NCBI RefSeq assembly: GCF_905475345.1
Contig: NC_066594.1
Location: 3,470,001-3,534,000, forward strand
Direction: 5' to 3'
Source: Vespula vulgaris
Taxonomy: Eukaryota; Arthropoda; Insecta; Hymenoptera; Vespidae
DNA: 64,000 nucleotides
The notes beneath the pieces are model-generated. The model saw only the letters and a program-made list of their open reading frames with translations. It was not told where the DNA came from and searched no databases. Positions 52,141 through 63,181 of this stretch are shown one piece after another. The position numbers were made by a program, and so were the translations under genes. Position 1 is the stretch's first letter; every line of letters begins with the position of its first letter.

Positions 52141-52280
52141 CCTGGCGGCGGCAGTGGCGGTGGCGGTGGTACAGTGGTGGTACTGGTGCTGGTGGTAGTG
52201 GTGCCGGTGGTGGCGATGATAGTGACGTTGGTGATGGCGGTGGTGGTGGTGGTGGTAGCGATAGTGGTGGTGGTGGTGCC
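52141..52280. repeat. GGT/GGC triplet-type repeat
   Basis: Imperfect GGT, GGC and GAT triplets over about 140 bases in a GC-rich block upstream of the ADAM start codon. On the gene strand it reads as ACC/GCC triplets. Confidence 0.88.
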
Positions 52281-53053
52281 GGTTCCTTCTTCGGAACGAA
52301 TCAGACGCGGCATCGCGCTAAGATACGAAAACCGACGCCAGAGGCGCTGCTTCGCCGCCACTCCTCGATAGAGGAACAGAAAGAGAGAGAAAGAGGGAAA
52401 GAGGGAGAGAGAGGGAGAGAGTATACGCCGGGACGTGGATCACGGGCTGGACCGAAACCAGGTTGGATGCTAACTCGGTCATCGAGCAACGACTCGAGAG
52501 ACGGCCGAGTCTGTCCGTGAAAACGCGAGCAACCACCCGAACTGCCGCCACCACTGCTGCTGCCGCTGCCGCTGCTGTTGATGCTGATGCTGCTGCTGCT
52601 TTTGCTAATGCGCTGCTGCCTAGTTCAGCAGCCCGGTGATGCTGCTATTACTGATGCTCGTGGTCGTTGTGGAGGTGGTAGGAGCCGGCTGGGAATTTCA
52701 GTGTACCAGGGCTGCTGCCTCGTGGCACTAGATTCGATTGATGGCTAGGATAAAGCTTTTCCCAGGGTACCGATTTTCGACCTTTCTCTCGAACTTACTA
52801 GTCCTGCCTTCTTTCTTTTCCTTTTTTTTTTTTTTCTTTCCTAGATGAGAGAGTTTAACGGATCTCCTCCTTGTGGGAGCCGAACTAGAAGCGTAAGTTT
52901 CGATCGCCTAAGGAAATGTCAGGTTTCCCGATAGTAGTATACATCTACTTGAATGCTTGTGGTCGTCTACCTATAATGCTCTTTCTCTCTTCCTCTCTCC
53001 CTCTCTGTGTCTGTGTGTAGCTATCGTTGCTGAGAATGACGCGCGCGTCATAG

Positions 53054-53061
53054 TGACGTCA
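53054..53061. promoter_or_regulatory. CRE-like palindrome TGACGTCA
   Basis: A perfect 8-bp CREB/ATF consensus palindrome about 2.1 kb upstream of the ADAM start codon, in a CG-rich patch. Another TGACGTCA is at 56530-56537, with a near match (TGACGTCG) at 56512-56519. Single 8-mers occur by chance, so function is uncertain. Confidence 0.3.
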
Positions 53062-54111
53062 ACTTCGACGGTGAATGACCAACGTCACCAGATCTCCTAT
53101 AAAATCAGCTTTCCGTGTACGCATCGATAGGAGAACCAAAATAACGAATAAAAACCTAGTAATACTCTCGTTATACCTCTACGCTCTGCGAATATATCCG
53201 ATTGGAATGCAAATGTTTTTCAAATAGGATTTTCAATGTTTTCCGAGTATTTTTCATTATCCCAACACGCTATATATAAGAATACGAAAAGCATCTCGAT
53301 AATGCATTAGCAAATGATATGTTGAGTGTACGATCGATTACATAACTTTCTTTCATTAACTCGACGCTCTCTCAAAGTTTCTTTTTTACCGATTATGAAC
53401 GAATCCTTCTTGATCATGCGAAAGCTTACGAGAGAGAGAGAGAGAGAAAGACTAGAGTGAGGGAGAGAGAGAGAGACGATTGCGAGGTTTGAACAAAGAA
53501 TTTTTTGCTCTAATAATTTCTTTTAGATATGTCAAAGGTCGATGACGGAGCTTCGTGCTCGACACGAGTTCGAGAAAGAATGCATCCTCCTTTTTGAAGA
53601 ACTTCATCGGTATATATAGATATATACATATACCTGTATGTGGATACCTATATGTCTATTTTACATAGATCGAAAGGGCTCGTTGAAATATTCATTATGG
53701 ATTCTTGCTCCTTTACGTCTTTATTTGATTTTCTTCACATTTTTGTCTTTGATAACAATAACGCCTTCGATCGGGTTTTCACAGTGAGAGGATTCCTATA
53801 TTATATTTGCAAAATTGACGATAGGAAGATCGAGGAGATCGTTTAAAAAAATGGCCCGTTCATAAAATCTAGAAGAGTCACTATATTCCGCATCATTTTT
53901 TATAGTTTTTAAAGGTTTTCCATCGGGATCAGAAGACAGCTGGCTGAATTATCTCAGTTCGCTTGGTGGACCGGTTAAAAAATGATTCGCTGTGAAAATC
54001 CTGGCATGGACAGCACCGAAGCATGGCATCCTATTTTTCTAAGTTGTACGATGAAAAACAACGTCGAAAAGGTGTTATAAAATATCTACTCTGTATCTTT
54101 CTTTAACAAAA

Positions 54112-54150
<39 letters not shown>

Positions 54151-55796
54151 TCTCTTTTTCTTTTCTTTTCTATCTGTAACTTATTTCGGTACTGCATTAT
54201 CGTTGATAGCTAAAACAAAAGAATTCGTATTGTAGGCCGAGTACGTTAGCAACAAAAGCCATTTCTACGAAGCGTGGTGATATTTTGTACGAATTTCACG
54301 TAGTACGTATAAAACTTTCAAGACTCTTCTCAGAGAGCATAGCCGAGCACGAGGAAGCGCACTTTGCGCGTTCCGCGTTCAATGGATTATTTAATGAAAA
54401 GCATTTCGCGTGGTGAACCAAGCGATTCCTTACGCCCCAAGACGATACACCGTCCTTATAAGAAGAAAACTTGAGGAGTACACGAGTCCTCGATTATTTC
54501 CATATCCATTTTCTTTTTAAACATTGCAGGCTGCGCGCATATTCCTTATGTAAAATCCAGCTACCTCGTTATCAATGATTTATTTATTTCTTTTTTTCTT
54601 ATTTTCTCAGTACGGACAAGATACGACGGCCTAGTTTTCATTATGAGAAAAGTCAAGCAGTAGTTGTCGAGGAAAAATTTTCGAGTTGGAACGTTAAAAG
54701 ATTTCAATTGCCAAGAATAGAGTTTGATAAAAAAAATCTATCTAATTTAAAGGAAGAAGAGAGAACAAGAAAGAAAATGAAATAAAAAAAAAAAAGAAAG
54801 GAACACAAAAAAAAAACGATTCGGGATAAGTCTTTTTTTCGTTGACAATTTCCTGTCGATGATGGTCATGAAAAAAAATCTCGTCCTATCGGTCGGTATA
54901 ATTTAGTCTTGATGCAACGACGAGTCTCGATTAGGAGTCTGGAGTATGATGTAAAAGTGGTGGAGCAAAGTTCACGTCTCTTCTTATCCAGCTACTTCTC
55001 CTTGGCGATAATGGTAAAATCACCCGGTGCAATCTTAGCCGGCAATCAATTTACTTGAAACGGGTCTACGTTGGCGATTCACATAGATAACGCGCTTCAA
55101 AATGGAGGGTGCTCTCTGGAGTGTGTGTAGATAGGGGGACCTCACCTCAAGGGCTAAGTTTTGTGAAAATGACTGACGGTGGATTATCAGATCGTACAGG
55201 GAGTTCCTCTCTTCAAGTATTAAGTCTCCGAGCACATCGTTTCTCGCTGAACACTTTAGGCTTACATAATTTCACGGCGGTTCGCATTAAGCGCGTTCAA
55301 AGTTTTCGTTGGCTTCGTCGTCGTCGTCGTCGTCGTCATCGTTGTGATCGTGGTCGTCGTGGTTGTCGTGCATTCGTCCATAAACAAGAGAAGTAAAAGT
55401 GCTGATAGAGAATTAGTTTGACATGAAATACCCTCCTTCGGTTTCTATTCGTTCCAAACTTTTCAAGAATCCTCTCTTTTCTTTCTTATTTCACCGAGTT
55501 ACGAAGGAAGCACAAAAGGAAAACATCTATTGCTTCCAATATTCATTCATATTATTGTAGATACTCGTAGAATTCGCAATAACGTTGCATATTCCTATTA
55601 TTAACCGTATATTGGAAGGAAGAACAACGTGGAAGCGAATTCTATAGCGATAGGTTACGCCCAGGAGTTTCATCACGGACGAGATCTATTTACAATGGCT
55701 GTTTACTATATTTGTTAACGAGTATGAAGCATATTCGACTAAAGAAACAAACTAGTTCGGACTGGCTTAACAAAACGAACGGTCTGCTGCTTCTTC

Positions 55797-55834
<38 letters not shown>

Positions 55835-58092
55835 ATGTACATGTGTGTGTGTGTGTCCTTTTCTCTCTCCCTCCCTCTCTCTCTCTCTCTCTCTTATCTC
55901 AAACTATCGCGATACACCAAAAACTCTTAACACCACTATCCGCCCGAAAAGGGCTCCGTCGCGTAGCTCAACAAAAGGAACATCTGCCACCGTCAGACCC
56001 ATAATACGCTGAAACTACTGACATTGAAAATTTCGTATAACTTGGACCTGTATCGTATTGTCGTAATCGACTTTTCGTAATATTGTAGATCATTGCTGGA
56101 TAAATGTAGGACGAACGATATCTATTCTTCTGATCTATTTTAAATAATAGAACAATCGATGTCAAATGGAAAGGGAAGGACCGTCAAGAACGAGTTAGCA
56201 TTCGGGTCCATATCGTGAAAGTGGGTCGGATCCTAAAATTTTCATGCGTCACTCGATTAGACGGCTTAATTCATCGCACGAATAATAGAGCATGACTGTT
56301 ACCATGCAAACGATGCGTCGTCGCTCGTTGTCAGATCCTCATGCGTATTTGCGTGTTTGCGTAGGATGATAATAGTATAACGTTATGAGCGGAATCGAAT
56401 CGTCTCGTAGACAATTTTGTATGTTTTGCGATGGAAAAGTTTCAGCAGAAAAATAATATTCCAGGGAAATAACTAAAGTCTCCTACTCTGGGAAAAGTGC
56501 TCGATAGTCGATGACGTCGTACTCGCGAATGACGTCAAAAGCGAAGAATTCGTATTTGCGTGGCGCTCCAACTCTCGCAGCGGTTCTCTCGGTAAATGAC
56601 AAATAATTTAGTTGATTTGATTATGCGTTACGGATTCTTGAAACTCTTTGGTGACAACGAAATTGTATCTTGCATTTGTATATATTAAATGTTAAGGACC
56701 ATCGACGGCGATGTACACTTTTGACGTACGCGTCAATTTAATTTTAACTTTACGATACGTCGAACGCGTTCTGTGAAAATTGTATATACATTCTTCGCTT
56801 CATTAAGACATATTGCGATCAAAAGGGCATGTCGCTCGAGATATGAACCTTTATACTGGTATATATCTTTACGGTCTTTGTCATCAAACTTTTTTGTGGA
56901 TAGTAATATCATTGAAATAATATTCTATCGAAATATTTTTAATCAATTTTGCCAAGCATCTATAAAAGCGTTTCGATACTGTCCTACGTTGGAATTAAGT
57001 TTTATAAAACATATTGTTACGTCAATCAATATGTAATAGAAAAGTCGTATGTATCTATATATGTATGTATGTATGTATGTAAGTATGTATGTATGTATGC
57101 ATACATGTATGTATGTGCGTACGTACGTTGCTCCGGTCGCATTGAATCTGGGAAAATGTCAATTAACAGAATAAATTTACACGGTCGCACAATGTTCGCT
57201 CGATGAAGCAAAAACGAATCGCATACTACTTTTAACTATCGGATTTTAATTTTCTACGACCGATGTGTTGTTTCTAATTTCAATCAGATTTTATTTTATG
57301 CCAGTTTATTCCTTTGATATCTTTAAGCGATCGATTTAATGGTAGAATCTCAAAAATTTTTTAACACGATTTGACATTCATTATTGGTTGCATAATCTTT
57401 CCTAGGTCCTCTTGAATGAAAATTATTAAATATAATAACAATGAAATAAACGAAGAAAGAATAAGAGAAAATATCTCAATAATTGTTCAACGTAATGATA
57501 ATCAGCAATAAAATCCTAGCCTTATTGTTCCCCTTTTTTATTCCACTTATTTATTTATTTACGTATAGTAGGTACATTTCGGCTGCATATTAATCCGTAT
57601 TCGAGGAAAACAAATATATTTTACTTTTAAACACCGTATTTTTTTGAACCGCAAAGTTCGCCTTCTTTTTGCATATTTAAAAGCTCGCGTCGAAACGCCG
57701 AAGTAGTCACGATAAAACGATACCCCTGACAGGTCACCAACCTCGATGAACAACCTTTTTTGCAATCGTGTAAACTAGCAGTCGTGTAAAAACATCTGAG
57801 TAACATTAATTTTAACGTTTATCTATAAGCTCGACGTCAGCACGATTCATGTTCAACAGACGTTAGAACTGACGTTTCTGACACCACGTTATTATTGGTC
57901 ACTAAGTGTTCTTTTTCATTGCATCGAACTCATATATATATATACATATACATACATACATATATGCATGCAATTATATACATATATATATGTGTATATA
58001 TATGTATGTATAAATACGTAGATGTACAAGTAACTATATATACGTATATGTATACTATAGATTTTGGCAATTACAGGTAGATATTTTTTATG

Positions 58093-58135
<43 letters not shown>

Positions 58136-58240
58136 TGTCTTTATTATTTACATTCTCTCTCGGTTTTTCATTCGCTAACTTTATTCAATCACTCTTTCAT
58201 TCACATGTATATGTATATGTGTATATATATATGTGTATAC

Positions 58241-58274
<34 letters not shown>

Positions 58275-58458
58275 TGTGTATGTATATATATATATTACTT
58301 TGTAACGTGATAAAACGTTATTAAAAAAGTCAGTACATCGTTCGTAATGTTTAAAAAACCTTAATTTGCACTACGTTTTATGTTTCGTTTTGACAGTGCA
58401 TAGTAGAATCGCAAATATTGTGATTTTACTCTTTACCGCAATAGTAATGTGTGAATAC

Positions 58459-58464
58459 ATCGTT

Positions 58465-58516
<52 letters not shown>

Positions 58517-58539
58517 GTATATATGTATATATAAACGAT
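58459..58539. repeat. (TA)n run inside an inverted repeat
   Basis: The left arm ATCGTTTATATA (58459-58470) is the exact reverse complement of TATATAAACGAT (58528-58539), enclosing an alternating TA core. The whole can form a long hairpin or cruciform. Confidence 0.85.
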
Positions 58540-59739
58540 ATATATTTATGTATAAATCAGCAACGCGACATCTCGTGCGAGGGAAGACCTTTCGAATTCT
58601 TGTAAAGAGCCATTCTCTTTTGATTTACACGACGTACCTTGTGTAAGCCTTACCTTTGTAACCATCGTAATTTATACCATCTAATTGCTATGCGGTAAGA
58701 GATGCTAACTGTCGAAAGTGTAGTTCTTGATCGTATAGAGATCTCTTTATATATATTTATATGTATATATATATATATGTATGTATATGTATATGTATAT
58801 GTTTATATATATACATATTAATTGATTATATGTATATATATATACATATAAATATATGTATGTGTATGTGTGTGTATATATGTCGTATTACATCGAGTGA
58901 CGGCTACATATTTGCTCTTTTTTCTCTGTCTTTCTTTGTAAGAAGTAGTTAAAGGTTATTGTAATGCGGCAATGCAGATACACAGAGGTAATCAAAATGC
59001 GAGGTTGTTTATGCTATATCTTAAAACACTTCCTTTCCTCCCCATTTACCTCGAACTTTTCTCTCTCCCTCCGTATTTATTATATTTCTCGTAGTCTTCC
59101 TTTTTGTTTTTTTTATTTTTTATTTATTTGTTTATTTATTTATTTATTATCTTTTCTTTTTTATCTTGTCCCTGCCAATTTCAAGAACGTTATTTCGCAG
59201 ACCGATACTCGCTTTCGATAAAAAAAAAAAAAAAAAAGAAAAAAAAAAAGAAAAAGAAAATTTTCACGCCCATTTTCGTCATGACGTTCGCTTGGCGATT
59301 GTATGCAAAAAGTGACCCATCGTAAACTCAACTATCATTGATCGACAAAAGTTTCGCACGAACCGATATTCCGAGCACTCTTATTTCTAATAACAAATTA
59401 AACGAATTATTTTCCACATGCGTAAAACGGAGATGCGAAACTTTTAAAAGGTTTTGCACTTTTCTCATTTGGCACCGAGAAAATTGTCACCAATACACTG
59501 CGATCCCGAGGAATGCCCTGCAATGATTCAACAGACTAATATCCGTCATCTTTTGTCATTCTAAAAAATGCAGATTGCTTGGTCGCCGTTTGCATAATTT
59601 CAGCGCGTCTATTTTCGCTTTACTAAAGGATTGTAGGAGAAGGCTACATAAATAAATGCCAGAGGCCATATTTTCAGTGGGTATATAGTATCTGCATGTA
59701 CCAAAAACAACAGTTACAACTTATAACAATCTTTTTATT

Positions 59740-59741
59740 CC

Positions 59742-59789
<48 letters not shown>

Positions 59790-59907
59790 TATTATTTATT
59801 TTTTTATTTTTATTATTATTGTAATTATTATTATTAGTATTTAATTTTTTTTGTTCTTTTCTTCTCGTTATCCTTGTTATCGTATCATCATCATTTCATC
59901 ATCATTG

Positions 59908-59961
<54 letters not shown>

Positions 59962-59983
59962 TATTTATTATTTATTATTATTA

Positions 59984-60037
<54 letters not shown>

Positions 60038-60038
60038 T
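59740..60038. repeat. Long (ATT)n repeat block
   Basis: Two ATT-rich runs separated by a short unique spacer around 59830-59910. Each has many perfect units with ATTT variants. Confidence 0.95.
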
Positions 60039-61282
60039 AAAATGGCACTACGATACCAGAAACCTGTAAAGGGTTTTTAATCGTAAAATGTTCTTGGGGA
60101 GGAAGTCGTCTACATTTAAAAATCGTAAAAGTATACTCATATTTCTCTCTCTCTCTCTCTCTCTCGATTCCTGCCTCTCGTCGGCGGAGAAAGAAAGAAA
60201 GAAAAAATCGAAAATGATCTGATCGAACAAGGGAGACTCGTGACGCTTCGAGATAACAAAGGCGTCGTTCTTTTCGTCTCTCGCTTCATTACTTTTCTCT
60301 GCTCTTTCTTCTTCGTCTTCTTTGCTCTCTTTATTATTCTTCTCATTATTATTATTATTATTATTATCATTTACTCCCGCTTTACAACCACCCGTTTGAC
60401 ACCACCCTTTTACTGTCTCCTCCTCCTCCTCCTCCTCCTCCTCATCTCCATGATTTCCCCTTTACGAAAACCTTACTGTTGGCCTTACAATAGTAAGAAA
60501 CGTTTGATCGTATCGAATAAATCGAACGGTCACGTAACATTGTTCGACAAAAGGTTCTTTCGCGCGCGTACATCTCAATTCGAATGAGAAGCTATCTGAA
60601 CACGAGGAAAAATCATTTGCGAAAAAACATTTTGAAGAGCTCGACATAGAGAACGCAGTACGCGAAAAAGGGAGGCATCACGTTTTATTCTCTTCTATTT
60701 ACATATCTATGTATCTATCCGTCTATTTTTTCTTTCCCTCTTCTTCTCTCTTTCTTACTTTCTGGTGTATGGTCGAACACGTGTTTTTACAGGATATTCC
60801 TTCCTCACTTTTTCTCTCCATCCTTTTTTTTTCCTGGCTCTCTATACACATATTATATAATTCTCTTTTCCTTTTTTTATGTTTATTCTCTATCTCCTTT
60901 TATTCCCATCAAGTTTAAGCCACAGCTCGTACGCACGTACACACATAGGAGCCGGTCCACAAGCAGAGATAAGCGCGCGTTATCCGAGTCAGCGTTCTTC
61001 TCGTCGTATTTCTCTATATCTTCCGCGTTTTTCTTTTTTCTTTTTTTTTTATATTATTATATTTTTCTTTTCTTTTCTCTTTTTTTTTCTTTTTCTTTTG
61101 TTTCTTTTTTTCCCTTTTTTTCTTTTATTTTTTTTTGTTCTCTCACAGTCGTCGAGTATTATACTTACAATAGAAATATATTAAAATTGCAAAGTTTTCT
61201 CACACGGAGAGCGCCGATTGATCTCGTCCGTGACACGCCTTATCGTTTAATCGATTCTTTATCACTTAATCGTAATGCATCG

Positions 61283-61445
61283 TGTATGTATGTATGTATG
61301 TATGTATGTATGTATGTATGTATGTATGTATATACGACTAATGTAAATTCTGAATGATGAATTATCTATGCACGTTGGATGTATGCTTGTATGCATGCAT
61401 GTATGTATGTATGTATGTATGTATGTATGTATGTATGTATGTATG

Positions 61446-61474
<29 letters not shown>
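61283..61474. repeat. Paired (GTAT)n tetranucleotide repeats
   Basis: About 12 units at 61283-61331 and about 18 units at 61400-61474, separated by a 68-base unique spacer. Confidence 0.95.
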
Positions 61475-61476
<2 letters not shown>

Positions 61477-61544
61477 TGTCTATGTATATGTATGTAATAT
61501 CGTACATGGCATATCGTGTATTTGGCGAAGTGTTTCTTGACTGA

Positions 61545-61547
<3 letters not shown>

Positions 61548-61628
<81 letters not shown>
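61548..61628. repeat. (ATT)n microsatellite
   Basis: A perfect ATT run of about 27 units, which gives false poly-Asn and poly-Ile frames. Confidence 0.96.
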
Positions 61629-61629
<1 letters not shown>

Positions 61630-61858
61630 CGCGAGTGCATTGTATGACGAGAGACTATTTACGGCTGGTCGTGACGATTGAACGATACAAGTTTTCATCT
61701 TTTGCACGATTATAATTCATCGTAGTTTCTTATGTTAGCGTGAGACGTTTGAAAGTTCGTGCGCGCGTTACGTTTTCTTTTTTTTTTTCCTTTTTTCTCG
61801 TTATGGTAAATTTACATCGGCGATAAACGATGTACAATATGGCTCTCGCACTCTCCAT

Positions 61859-61860
<2 letters not shown>

Positions 61861-61913
<53 letters not shown>

Positions 61914-62105
61914 ATACTCGCTCGCTCTTTCTCCTTACAATATATGTATATATAATCATTCCTTTTTCTCTCATTTCGCATCATCGGCAGCATTCTTTTC
62001 TCTTCTTTTCTATCACAATTTCTTTCTCACCCTTTTCTTAATCTCCTTCTCCTTTCTCTTTTTATCTTTCTCTCTGTCCCTTTCTCTGTCCCTTTCTCTC
62101 TCCCC

Positions 62106-62159
<54 letters not shown>
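61861..62159. repeat. (CT)n microsatellites
   Basis: Two long CT runs (61861-61906 and 62111-62159) joined by a pyrimidine-rich spacer. Confidence 0.93.
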
Positions 62160-62161
<2 letters not shown>

Positions 62162-62649
62162 TTATCTATTTTTTTAGAGCAAGATACAACCAAGTTTTAG
62201 TGATGATCGAGGTAATTTATCGTTCGTAAAAGAAGAGAGAGTCAAAGAGAGAAAGAGAGAGAGAGAGAAAAAAAAGAGAGGAGAAGAAAGAGAGAAAAAG
62301 AGAGAGAAAGGTGAAAAGGAGTTGAAGAAAGTTCAACTTCAATGCATCGAACATAAATCTAAAAAATCGTGCGCAAACGTCGTCGTCGTATTCACTTATG
62401 ATAGAGGTAACATATCGCATCGTTCGTTTTCTCCTCTCCTCTTCCTCCTCTTCTCTCTTTTAGATAGGGCAGTGTTGTGGACGGTTACGGAATCAACGTC
62501 CGTAATCCCAAAAATGTTTCCTACAAGTATACATACTATTTAATAAGTAGATATTTCAACAACCGTCTTTAGAACTAAGTTTATAATGTATCGTATGATT
62601 TCAGTATAATGCATTCCTTTCTGTTTTCATCATTAGTGTTATATTAGTA

Positions 62650-62668
62650 TCATTATTATTATTATTAT

Positions 62669-62706
<38 letters not shown>

Positions 62707-62735
62707 ATAGTAGTAGTGGTGGTAGTATTATTATA
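62650..62735. repeat. (ATT)n-(AGT)n triplet repeat
   Basis: ATT units pass into about 18 AGT units, then degenerate. It lies immediately downstream (gene sense) of the possible coding ORF at 62755. Confidence 0.92.
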
Positions 62736-62754
62736 TGAAAACCTTTTGAAAAAA

Positions 62755-62972
62755 TCACTTTTTACCGATGCTTAACCGATACGAGTCAACCCGGCCTCGC
62801 AATTTCCGTCGATGTCCCGACGGAACATCCGCAACGTGTCTTTTTCGCAACAGTCGACCCTCGACAATTTCCTTGCGTCTTTTCAAGTGCAACTCCGTTT
62901 CGTACACAATTCGCGCTTGCTCGGGTAGTAGTACGTCGGCAAATCTCTCTTGCGGCTCGTATCCATGACCCA
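62755..62972 (-). CDS. Possible coding exon or conserved 3'-UTR segment downstream of the right-edge gene
   Basis: This minus-strand frame encodes GHGYEPQERFADVLLPEQAR, then IVYETELHLKRRKEIVEGRL and ends SIGKK-stop. It is clearly more GC-rich than its repeat-filled flanks and its composition looks like protein. The frame stays open up to a TAA at 63013-63015. A possible acceptor (GCGTATTAG) ends at 62973 but has a weak pyrimidine tract. It may be an alternative last exon of the right-edge gene, a remnant, or 3' UTR. I do not recognise the sequence. Confidence 0.3.
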
Positions 62973-63060
62973 CTAATACGCAGTGGTCATCGAAACGAGC
63001 CCCAACAAGTTTTTACGTTTTAGTAAATGCTATGTTAATAATACCATTAATAGGTATATA

Positions 63061-63166
63061 ATCTATCTACCTATCTATCTATCTATCTATCTATCTAACT
63101 AGCTACATATCTATCTGTCTATCTACCTATCTATCTATCTATTTATCTGTCTGTCTGTCCGTCTAG
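63061..63166. repeat. (CTAT)n tetranucleotide repeat
   Basis: CTAT units with CTGT and CTAC variants, ending 16 bases past the stop codon of the right-edge gene and therefore probably in its 3' UTR. Confidence 0.93.
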
Positions 63167-63181
63167 TAAAACAGCATCGTA

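Larger units (their letters stand above)
50923..53100 (-). promoter_or_regulatory. mmd: Likely 5' UTR and promoter zone of the ADAM gene
   Basis: Directly upstream of the signal-peptide exon the sequence becomes GC-rich and CG-rich (51500-51780, 52020-52720), unlike the rest of the window. It carries triplet-type repeats: GGT/GGC at 52141-52280 and CTG/CCG at 52545-52610. A GATA/GA/GACA microsatellite lies at 51353-51500. No TATA box or start site could be assigned, so the promoter call is inference from position and composition. Confidence 0.4.
53101..62754. other. Intergenic microsatellite field, no gene seen
   Basis: 9.6 kb between the ADAM 5' region and the right-edge gene. It contains (CT)n at 54115-54149, (TA)n at 55799-55832, GTAT/TA repeats at 57059-57125 and 57930-58310, (TA)n at 58474-58515 flanked by inverted arms, (ATT)n at 59740-60038, and many repeats in 61.2-62.7 kb. 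No frame has protein-like composition. The 3' UTR of the right-edge gene may reach into the last 1-2 kb. Confidence 0.6.

Noticed and set aside
51786..52520. 244-codon plus-strand frame with a Gly/Ser run
   Set aside because: The frame is produced by CT and GGT repeats. The flanking parts have no recognisable protein features.
59851..60080. Poly-Ile / poly-Tyr / poly-Leu frames
   Set aside because: They are direct translations of the (ATT)n repeat in three frames.
61262..61707. Frames with His-Thr-Tyr-Ile and poly-Asn runs
   Set aside because: They are translations of (GTAT)n and (ATT)n repeats.
63061..63166. Regularly spaced repeat considered as a CRISPR array
   Set aside because: It is a simple CTAT tetranucleotide run without unique spacers, in an animal genome.
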